Of a stretch of DNA of 64,000 nucleotides, positions 1 to 6,198 are shown one piece after another. The translations under genes were made by a program, and so were the position numbers. The notes under the pieces are model-generated. The model was not told the DNA's origin. It saw nothing but the letters and a program-made list of their open reading frames with translations, and made no database searches. Origin of the DNA: Sphingomonas sp. PsM26. Its GTDB lineage: Bacteria; Pseudomonadota; Alphaproteobacteria; Sphingomonadales; Sphingomonadaceae. Every line of letters starts with the position of its first letter. The stretch's first letter is position 1. Where the stretch lies: contig JARUXA010000003.1 of the NCBI GenBank assembly GCA_030433805.1, positions 186,001 through 250,000 on the forward strand. The letters are read 5' to 3'.

Positions 1-190
1 CAAATTCTATCTCGGGCGGATCAAGGCCGGGATCATCATGCTGTGCGTCGCGGTGTTCGGGTCGATCCTGTTCGGCGTACCAACCGCGATCATCGCGATC
101 ATCGCGCTGATCGAATGCATCATCTATCTGGTCACGCCGGACGAAGCGTTCGAACGCAAATATGTCGAGGGCGATACCGCCTGGTTCTGA
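1..190 (+). CDS. TM2-domain membrane protein, C-terminal part
   Basis: The 5' end lies outside the window; the reading frame begins at base 2 and stops with TGA at 188-190. The visible 62 residues start with KFYLGRIKAG, the hallmark of the TM2 domain (an aromatic/YLG turn before a hydrophobic hairpin). Two membrane segments follow, separated by a short GVP-containing turn, and the tail ends in DTAWF. TM2 proteins are small inner-membrane proteins with no firmly known biochemical role. The next gene starts about 20 bases later on the same strand, so the two may be co-transcribed. Confidence 0.75.
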   Translation, partial: KFYLGRIKAGIIMLCVAVFGSILFGVPTAIIAIIALIECIIYLVTPDEAFERKYVEGDTAWF

Positions 191-211
191 CCCCGCCTGA
201 TGGAGCCATTG

Positions 212-1147
212 ATGAAAGTCGTTCTGCCCGCGCTCACCCGTGCCCTGCTCGAACCGCAATTGCCGGACGGGCTGGACCTGGTGTGGGTGACCACGCGGGA
301 GGAGGCGACCGCGGCGATGGCGGACGCGGACATCGGCTGGGTCGACCTGTATCCGCACGGGCTGACCGGCGAGGCGGTTGCCGCCGCGCGCAAGCTGCGC
401 TGGCTGTTCACCGCGATCGCCGGGATCGAGTCGCTCGATCTCGCCGCCTTGCGCGCGATGGGCACCGTCGTCACCAACGGCGCCGGGATCAATGCGATTG
501 CGGTGGCGGAATATGCGGTGATGGGCGTGCTCGTCGCGGCCAAGCGTTATGACGAAGTGGTACGGATCGCCGACCGCCGCGCATGGCCCGATTATGCACC
601 GGGGCGGCAGGAACTGTACGAAACCAGCGCGCTGATCGTCGGCTATGGCGCAATCGGACGACTGATCGGCGAACGGCTCGCGGCATTCGGGGTCGACGTG
701 ACGGGCGTCACCCGCTCGGGCCGCGACGGGACACTGACGCCGGATGCGTGGAAGCCGCGGCTCGCCGAGTTCGATTGGGTAATCCTAGCGGCGCCCTCGA
801 CCGGCGATACCCGCGCCGTGATCGGCGCGCCCGAACTCGCGGCGATGAAAGCGAGCGCATGGCTCGTCAACATTGCACGCGGTGACATGGTCGATCAGGA
901 CGCGCTGATCGTCGCGCTCGACCGCAAGACGATCGCGGGCGCATTCCTCGACACGGTCGACCCGGAACCGCTCCCGCCCGAGCATCCGCTGTGGACCGCC
1001 CCCAACGTGATCCATTCGATGCATCTCGCCGGTCGCAGCCAGACCAAGATGTTCCGTCGCGCCGCCGAGCTGTTCCTGCGCAACCTCGCGCGATTCCAGG
1101 CGGGGCAGCCGATGGAGAATGTGGTGGATCTCGACGCGGGGTATTGA
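212..1147 (+). CDS. D-isomer-specific 2-hydroxyacid dehydrogenase
   Basis: A 311-residue NAD(P)-dependent oxidoreductase that should interconvert 2-oxo acids and D-2-hydroxy acids in the cytoplasm. The Rossmann dinucleotide motif is VGYGAIG around residue 145. The family's catalytic set is visible: Arg in NIARGD, an acidic residue in DTVDPEPLPPEHPLW, and a His in HSMHLAGRS near the C-terminus. An ATG at 200 is in frame, but the ATG at 212 has GGAG six bases upstream (202-205), so 212 is preferred. The substrate cannot be told from sequence; the family includes glyoxylate/hydroxypyruvate reductases and phosphoglycerate dehydrogenase relatives. Confidence 0.9.
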   Translation: MKVVLPALTRALLEPQLPDGLDLVWVTTREEATAAMADADIGWVDLYPHGLTGEAVAAARKLRWLFTAIAGIESLDLAALRAMGTVVTNGAGINAIAVAEYAVMGVLVAAKRYDEVVRIADRRAWPDYAPGRQELYETSALIVGYGAIGRLIGERLAAFGVDVTGVTRSGRDGTLTPDAWKPRLAEFDWVILAAPSTGDTRAVIGAPELAAMKASAWLVNIARGDMVDQDALIVALDRKTIAGAFLDTVDPEPLPPEHPLWTAPNVIHSMHLAGRSQTKMFRRAAELFLRNLARFQAGQPMENVVDLDAGY

Positions 1148-1413
1148 GGGTGGCGGGCGCGTCGTGTGCGATGTTCGGTCGTTCACCGCCGCCAGACGCT
1201 ACGTCGTCTAACCAACACCGCTTGGCGGGCCGGGGCACCCTCGGCCTTACGTGGACGTAGGCCGCAAAATCGCAACCGACCAAGGATGTGGAAAGCAAAC
1301 ATTGGCGGGAGGGCTGGAACTAATGGGCAGCGGACAGGCGGCTCTCAGAAACGGAAGGGCGGATAGAAGTCGTCGCCGTGGACACCTGCAAGGCGCGTCG
1401 CTAAACCGTCCCA
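1148..1413. other. intergenic region with one hairpin
   Basis: No convincing gene is visible here. At 1242-1264 the arms CGGCCT-T-ACGT and ACGT-AGGCCG form a hairpin with one bulged T and a GG loop, about 95 bases after the dehydrogenase stop. It has no T-tract, so it could be a weak or Rho-assisted terminator. The rest is G/C-rich sequence with only low-complexity reading frames. Confidence 0.3.
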
Positions 1414-1701
1414 ATGCTCAAACGCAAGGTGCCGCTTCAGATCGCGAAAGTCGCCGCCGGTCTTTGCACCTACGGGGTGGTATCACTTTCACTCGGCGCG
1501 ACGCAAATTGCTGGTTCGATGGGAGTGCATTTCCCTGACCAGCCTAACTGGATTTTTGCAATTATCGTAATACCGGTTTTTGCGATCAGCATGACCATCT
1601 GGGCAAGTTTACATGAGGGCCGCCAGTGGGCGCTCGCTATGGCGGCTTACTTTAGCGTCATAGCAAGCCCGTTGCTCTGGATTGTAGTCACGCGCTCGTG
1701 A
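1414..1701 (+). CDS. small hydrophobic membrane protein, unknown function
   Basis: A 95-residue product with a basic start (MLKRKVPLQIAK) and three hydrophobic stretches: about residues 12-33, 46-65 and 72-92. It looks like an inner-membrane protein with three helices. No family motif is recognised. No clear Shine-Dalgarno sequence precedes the ATG, and the surrounding DNA is less G/C-rich than its neighbours, so the gene may be recently acquired or not a gene. The call rests on hydrophobic patterning only. Confidence 0.4.
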   Translation: MLKRKVPLQIAKVAAGLCTYGVVSLSLGATQIAGSMGVHFPDQPNWIFAIIVIPVFAISMTIWASLHEGRQWALAMAAYFSVIASPLLWIVVTRS

Positions 1702-1870
1702 TTCAAAGTGGCGGTCTCTGGAATAGGTCGTTACCGCTCTAAACAACTCATATTGGGCGTTTTCGGCTCGTTTGCTTCTACGCCCAAAAGGTGCTCGTAG
1801 GCTTTGAGGAACGGTCACCGCGCTTGCAGTGCCTGAACGTCACGACCTGGCGGTAAGCAGACGTTTCAGT

Positions 1871-2146
1871 CTAATCCTCAGCATCCATAATCGGCTGCCG
1901 ATTCAGCAAGCGGCGAACGGTGTGCATGCCGATAAAGCTGAACAGGATAATTCCATAGCTTCCACCGAGAAGCACGGCTGCCGCGATCAGCACCGTGGAC
2001 CAGAACTGGGTCACTTCGACGCCTACCAAGCGAACGATGAAGGCGGCAGCTACCATGTAGAGAAACGCGAGTATGATGCCGCTACCTAAGAAGTAGCCCC
2101 GCAAGCGGCGACGAGCGCGTTTCAGGCGCGCAGCTTTCATTGTCAT
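1871..2146 (-). CDS. small two-helix membrane protein, unknown function
   Basis: From the ATG at 2146 the product is 91 residues: a very basic N-terminus (KAARLKRARRRLRGYFLG), two membrane segments, and a charged tail ending DAED. The positive cluster suggests the N-terminus stays in the cytoplasm. An in-frame ATG at 2206 would add 20 residues that look non-coding, so the shorter start is preferred, though neither has a strong ribosome-binding site. No family is recognised. Confidence 0.4.
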   Translation of the reverse strand: MTMKAARLKRARRRLRGYFLGSGIILAFLYMVAAAFIVRLVGVEVTQFWSTVLIAAAVLLGGSYGIILFSFIGMHTVRRLLNRQPIMDAED

Positions 2147-2221
2147 CGTCGAGAGGATGCCAGCCCGGTGCGATGTCCGCAACTGGGCCAAGGCCGTCAT
2201 CCGCATTAGCGATCGGACCGC

Positions 2222-2593
2222 CTACCCCGCCTCCGCCGGATCGAAGAAGAACCAGTGTTCGTGGATCTTGCCGTCAAGAATGCGCACGGCATCCGCGCCA
2301 CTGACGGTGATCTGCCCCGGAGGCCCGCCGTGCCAGCGCGTGACCGCCATACCGTGATGGCCAAGCGTCGGACCGGTGACCGCGAACCGGAAATCGGGCG
2401 GCATGTCGGCAAGGACACCGGCAACGGTATCGGAGATGGCCGCATGTCCGGTGATCGACCGTTCGGGTTCGTAGATGCGCGCCTCGGGGTGATAGATCTC
2501 CGCCAGCGCAGCCAGCCGTTTGTCGCCGTCATGCTCGTTCCAGACCCGTTCGATGCTCGCTTCGAGCAGGCCGGTCGCGATCGCGTCGTTCAT
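2222..2593 (-). CDS. SnoaL-like / NTF2-fold protein
   Basis: This 123-residue protein has the cone-shaped NTF2/SnoaL pattern. A helical N-terminus (ASIERVWNEHDGDKRLAALA) is followed by YHPEARIYEPE, a middle helix after a GHAAI motif, and a C-terminal sheet that includes the GKIHEHWFFFDP strand. The length is typical of stand-alone family members. They act as ester cyclases, isomerases or binding proteins, and the substrate cannot be predicted from sequence. It is transcribed divergently from the HTH-DAHP synthase gene; the 196-base gap between their starts holds two operator-like palindromes. Confidence 0.75.
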   Translation of the reverse strand: MNDAIATGLLEASIERVWNEHDGDKRLAALAEIYHPEARIYEPERSITGHAAISDTVAGVLADMPPDFRFAVTGPTLGHHGMAVTRWHGGPPGQITVSGADAVRILDGKIHEHWFFFDPAEAG

Positions 2594-2729
2594 GTCGGAT
2601 TCCCGTATCTGTCCGGCAACGCTGCCGAGGGGGTGCCACCAAAACGCCTAGCCAGGACAAGATATCAGATCAGCCAGGGCGGCGGCAAATCGCCATCAGC
2701 GGCCCGCAGCACACATGACGGCCTACAAA

Positions 2730-2746
2730 TTACCCAGCAAGGGAAA
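2730..2746. promoter_or_regulatory. imperfect operator-like palindrome (distal copy)
   Basis: TTACCCAG-C-AAGGGAAA. The left half is identical to the perfect palindrome centred 33 bp downstream; the right half matches 5 of 8 bases. A 33-bp centre spacing is close to three DNA turns, so two dimers would bind on the same face. It is probably a secondary site for the HTH domain encoded just downstream. Confidence 0.5.
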
Positions 2747-2753
2747 ATCCCGG

Positions 2754-2782
2754 TTGCACCCCTTACCCAGCCTGGGTAATAA
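2754..2782 (+). promoter_or_regulatory. possible promoter of the HTH-DAHP synthase gene
   Basis: TTGCAC (2754-2759), a 17-base spacer and TAATAA (2777-2782) have sigma-70-like spacing but only 3 of 6 consensus bases in each element. Transcription would start near 2789-2790, the A of the preferred ATG. That would give a leaderless message and would fit the lack of a Shine-Dalgarno sequence. The perfect palindrome 2763-2779 fills the spacer. Confidence 0.35.
2763..2779. promoter_or_regulatory. perfect operator-like palindrome (proximal copy)
   Basis: TTACCCAG-C-CTGGGTAA is a perfect inverted repeat with a one-base centre. It ends 10 bases before the ATG of a protein that begins with an XRE-like helix-turn-helix, the layout expected for autoregulation. 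It overlaps the spacer of the proposed promoter, so bound protein would block RNA polymerase. Confidence 0.6.
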
Positions 2783-2789
2783 CCTTTGC

Positions 2790-4376
2790 ATGACAACGAT
2801 GGCCGGCCTCAAGATCAAACGCTTCCGCGAAGAACGGGGCCTCACCCGGGCTGCGTTCGGGGCGTGGTATGGCGCGCCGGGCTCGACCGTTCAGGGCTGG
2901 GAAGAGGATGGCAAGCGCGCCAGCGGCCCGGTGGTCAACCAGATCGCCGCCAACGCCATCGCGGCACACGCCGACTGGTATGTACAGATTCGTATGGAGA
3001 ACGACATGAGCAGCTGGGCCCCCGATAGCTGGACCCGCGCCGACGCGCGCCAGATGCCGCATTATGAGGATTCCGCCGCGCTCGACGCCGCGACGACGCA
3101 GCTCAGCTCCTTCCCCCCGCTCGTCTTCGCGGGCGAGGCACGCAACCTGACTGCCGATCTCGCGCGCGTCGCCGAGGGCAAGGCGTTCCTGCTGCAAGGC
3201 GGCGACTGCGCCGAGAGTTTCGCCGAGCATAGCGCGAACAACATCCGCGATACGTTCCGCGTCATCCTGCAGATGGCGGTCGTGCTGACCTTCGCCTCCA
3301 AGCTGCCGACGGTGAAGCTCGGCCGGATGGCGGGGCAGTTCGCCAAGCCGCGTTCGGCCGACACCGAGACGATCGGCGACGTCACCCTGCCCGCCTACCG
3401 CGGCGACATCGTCAACGACATCGCCTTCACCCCCGAAGGCCGCGCGAACGACCCGCAGCGAATGATCCGCGCGTACAGCCAGTCGGCGGCAACGCTCAAC
3501 CTGCTCCGCGCGTTCGCGGGTGGTGGGTATGCCAACCTCCACCAGGTCCATCGCTGGACGCACGATTATATGGGCCGCAGCCCGTGGGCGAAGAAGTTCG
3601 CGGACGTCGCGGACCGGATCGGCGAGTCGCTCGATTTCATGGAAGCGTGCGGAATCAGCCCCGAAACCGTGCCACAATTGGCGCAAACCAGCTTCTATAC
3701 CAGCCACGAAGCGTTGCTTCTGCGCTACGAACAGGCACTGACCCGACAGGATTCGCTGACCGGCGACTGGTATGACACCAGCGCGCATTTCCTGTGGATC
3801 GGCGACCGCACCCGCTTCGAGGGCAGCGCCCATGTCGAATATCTGCGCGGGATCGGCAATCCGATCGGGATGAAGTGCGGGCCCAGCCTAGAGCCCGATG
3901 CGCTGTTGCGGCTGCTCGACACGCTCAACCCGTCGCGCATTCCGGGACGGATGACGCTGATCACGCGCTATGGCCACGACAAGATCGAGGCGGGGCTGCC
4001 CAAGCTGGTCCGCGCAGTGCTGCGCGAGGGGCATCCGGTGGTGTGGAGCTGCGATCCGATGCACGGCAATACGGTCAAGGCCGCGACGGGCTACAAGACC
4101 CGTCCGTTCGACCGCATTTTGGCGGAGGTCCGCGGGTTCTTCGCGGTCCACCGCGCCGAGGGGTCGATCGCGGGTGGGATCCATGCCGAAATGACCGGGC
4201 AGAATGTCACGGAATGCACCGGTGGTGCGGTCGATGTGACCGAACAGTCGCTGGCCGATCGGTATCACACGCATTGCGATCCGCGGCTCAACGCCGGGCA
4301 GAGCCTGGAACTCGCTTTCCTGCTCGCGGAAATGCTCAACGTCGAAATGGCAGAACGGCGGCGCGCGGCGGCTTGA
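2790..4376 (+). CDS. class II DAHP synthase with N-terminal XRE-like HTH domain
   Basis: A 528-residue fusion. Residues 5-70 form a helix-turn-helix domain ([18 protein letters not shown], then [11 protein letters not shown]). From Met73 (ATG 3006) follows a complete class II 3-deoxy-7-phosphoheptulonate synthase, starting at the usual point for this family. It joins phosphoenolpyruvate and erythrose 4-phosphate in the first step of the shikimate pathway. Family motifs are [52 protein letters not shown] and [18 protein letters not shown]. No stop separates the two parts. GGAG lies just upstream of ATG 3006, so a short HTH-free enzyme could also be made. An earlier in-frame ATG at 2715 would translate through both palindromes and is disfavoured. 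Confidence 0.9.
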   Translation: MTTMAGLKIKRFREERGLTRAAFGAWYGAPGSTVQGWEEDGKRASGPVVNQIAANAIAAHADWYVQIRMENDMSSWAPDSWTRADARQMPHYEDSAALDAATTQLSSFPPLVFAGEARNLTADLARVAEGKAFLLQGGDCAESFAEHSANNIRDTFRVILQMAVVLTFASKLPTVKLGRMAGQFAKPRSADTETIGDVTLPAYRGDIVNDIAFTPEGRANDPQRMIRAYSQSAATLNLLRAFAGGGYANLHQVHRWTHDYMGRSPWAKKFADVADRIGESLDFMEACGISPETVPQLAQTSFYTSHEALLLRYEQALTRQDSLTGDWYDTSAHFLWIGDRTRFEGSAHVEYLRGIGNPIGMKCGPSLEPDALLRLLDTLNPSRIPGRMTLITRYGHDKIEAGLPKLVRAVLREGHPVVWSCDPMHGNTVKAATGYKTRPFDRILAEVRGFFAVHRAEGSIAGGIHAEMTGQNVTECTGGAVDVTEQSLADRYHTHCDPRLNAGQSLELAFLLAEMLNVEMAERRRAAA

Positions 4377-4400
4377 GCCGCCACGCGCCGGCCGGCTAAA

Positions 4401-4547
4401 CTAGATCGCTGAACGACCCTGCAGCAGGCGAACGACCACGACGACGGCCGCGATGACGAGCAGGAGATGGATCAATCCGCCGCCGATGTGAACCGCAAGG
4501 CCGAGTGCCCAAAGCACCAGCAGGATGACGACGATGGTCCAAAGCAT
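4401..4547 (-). CDS. Lmo0937-type small membrane protein
   Basis: A 48-residue, almost wholly hydrophobic peptide (MLWTIVVILLVLWALGLAVH, then a GG turn and a second helix ending LLQGRSAI). The pattern matches the small Lmo0937/DUF5670 family. AAGGGAC lies at a good distance upstream of the ATG at 4547; longer in-frame starts add a non-coding-looking extension. The function is unknown. It is convergent with the DAHP synthase gene, 24 bases apart. Confidence 0.65.
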   Translation of the reverse strand: MLWTIVVILLVLWALGLAVHIGGGLIHLLLVIAAVVVVVRLLQGRSAI

Positions 4548-4675
4548 ATAAAGTCCCTTTCCAAAACCGGCCCCTCGCCGGAATGGGCAACACGTCACCC
4601 ATCGTTAGCGGAACGTAACGCTGCCGAACCGGTTCCACGCGATCCGCGGATAGCAGCGACTGGCCAAAACGCCTG

Positions 4676-4703
4676 TTGACGCGGCGCGAGCGTGTGCGTA
4701 AGG
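4676..4703 (+). promoter_or_regulatory. possible tRNA-Glu promoter
   Basis: TTGACG (4676-4681) is a good -35 match. A weak -10 (GTAAGG) lies 16 bases downstream and the tRNA begins about 17 bases after that. Confidence 0.35.
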
Positions 4704-4720
4704 ACGCACCTCCCGCGCAC

Positions 4721-4795
4721 GGCCCCTTCGTCTAGCGGTTAGGACGACGCCCTCTCACGGCGTAAGCACGAGTTCGATTCTCGTAGGGGTCACCA
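4721..4795 (+). tRNA. tRNA-Glu (anticodon CTC)
   Basis: A 75-nt cloverleaf with encoded CCA. The 7-bp acceptor stem pairs GGCCCCT with AGGGGTC (one G-U pair), with A as discriminator base. The D arm contains TAGCGGTTAG. The anticodon stem ACGCC/GGCGT closes a seven-base loop with CTC at 4754-4756, reading GAG. The T arm ACGAG-TTCGATT-CTCGT is complete. The last 14 bases are repeated at 57125-57138, so this gene is the insertion site of the island that follows and its 3' end was rebuilt by the insertion. Confidence 0.97.
4782..4795 (+). repeat. attL core (tRNA-Glu 3' end)
   Basis: CGTAGGGGTCACCA, covering the end of the T arm, the 3' acceptor strand and CCA of tRNA-Glu. It is identical to 57125-57138. 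Confidence 0.85.
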
Positions 4796-4858
4796 TCTCG
4801 CCACTAAGTGGTTGAGAGTGGCGGAATACCAAGAAAATCAATGCTTCGTAAGGCGCCT

Positions 4859-4882
4859 GGTGCTACAAAAGGGTGCTACAAA
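4859..4882 (+). repeat. tandem GGTGCTACAAA repeats next to attL
   Basis: Two exact copies of GGTGCTACAAA (4859-4869 and 4872-4882), 13 bases apart, just upstream of the integrase start. A GGTGCTACAAA-TGCTACGAAA pair lies at 57040-57060 inside the right end. Such repeats are common before tRNA-type integrase genes and could be arm-type integrase sites. Confidence 0.55.
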
Positions 4883-6063
4883 TGGGACGTCGCATGTCGC
4901 ATTCCGTCAAGCGCAGCAAATTGCATATCGAGCAATTTCGCATGGTCGTTCCGAAGGACGTCCGCGGGGTCATCGGCAAAACCGAATGGACGGAATCGCT
5001 TCGGACCACTGACCATCTGATAGCTTGCACAAAGCGCGCCAATCTGGTGGCCAGATACAATGCGGAGATCGCCGCAGCGCGAGAAGGGATCGCGGCAGCG
5101 CGAGCGGGGATCGCGGCGTCGCAAGCGGAGATCGCCCGCCAAGCGGAGGTTGATGCCGTAGCTCTGCTGGATCAAGCCTTTCAGCGGCTGGCCAAGGCGC
5201 GAGGCTCGATGGACCGCGCGATTCAATTGCAACTACAACTGCTGGCGAACCTAGTCGTGGATTCCTGGGCCGGAGCAGGACAGGACTTGGGTGAGCAGTG
5301 GTGGGGAGACTTCCTCGTCCGTGAGCCAGTCATTTCCGATGAACCCGTCCCTTCTCTCGATAACGAACACGAGCGCACGATCTATCGGCTGCGAGCCGCT
5401 CTGCTGGAGGGGCGCGGCATCGTCGACGGTCTCGTGCATCAAGAACTTGCTGCTATTCTCCTCGACCGGGGAGTGTATCATCCGCTCTGGTCGGTAGTCA
5501 GTTATATGCGCTCGCTGGAGCCCGACCTGCCTCTCGAACCCGACACACTCTATGAGGTCGTTGCCAAAGCTTATCTACGTCGACTGGTTGACCATCGGTT
5601 CGATAGCTGGCCGGAGAATGTCATCGAAGCACTGTCGCCGCTCGGTTGGGGTGCGGCTCCGGCAGAGCCTGCCAAACCGCAACCTGTCCCGATTGCCGTA
5701 CCGCGACCTGTCCCGGTTGCCGTGGACAATCCTAGCCTCTCAGCGATGCGCCTGTTGGAAGGCCTGCAATACTGGATCAATCAGCGTCGTCCCCGCCAGT
5801 CGGCTGTGACCGAAGCTAGACGTGGTGTCGCCCGTTACATCGCCTTGTTCGGCGATGTCATCGTAGGCGACATCACCCGGGCGCAGGTGATCGAGTTCCG
5901 CAATCTCATCGCGGACATCCCGCCTCAAACCGAACTCGCCAAGCTCGCCGCTACCCGCTCCACACTACGCTCGGTGATCGATCAGGCGCGTCAGAAACGG
6001 AAGATCTGGGAGGCGACGCGTCGACCTCTGGCAAGCGGGTGGTGCGCGATCTGGGTGATCTGA
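4882..6063 (+). pseudogene. tyrosine-recombinase integrase lacking the catalytic domain
   Basis: Residues 1-50 look like the N-terminal domain of tRNA-type integrases (KLHIEQFRMVVPKDVRGVIG, then TEWTESLRT). A repeat-rich helical region follows, then a Pro-rich linker, then a SAM-like core-binding domain (residues about 290-375: YWINQRRPRQSAVTEARRGV, RAQVIEFRNL). The protein stops right after KRKIWEATRRPLASGW, where family members continue into the catalytic domain with the R-H-R-Y residues; none of those is present here or in other frames before 6199. It should still bind DNA but cannot cut. Starts at 4873 (GTG) and 4882 (ATG) are both possible. Confidence 0.75.
5067..5148 (+). repeat. 21-bp tandem repeats inside the integrase remnant
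   Basis: Roughly four copies of a 21-bp unit encode a seven-residue repeat (IAAAREG, IAAARAG, IAASQAE, IARQAEV), which would form a long helix or coiled coil. A second short duplication (24 bp) near 5683-5730 encodes the linker repeat PVPIAVPR-PVPVAV. Confidence 0.6.
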
Positions 6064-6198
6064 CCGCCGAGGCGCACCCCCCAAGTCGCGTGCAGATCCT
6101 GTCCCTCCATCGCACGCGAAGCACCGTCAGCCTGGCCGGGAACCACTGCTGACGATAGGAGAACCGCAGCAGCAACAGGCGCTGAAAGACGATTCGAT

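Noticed and set aside
2715-2789. Upstream ATG giving a 25-residue extension of the HTH-DAHP synthase
   Set aside because: The extension is low in constraint and would run through both operator palindromes.
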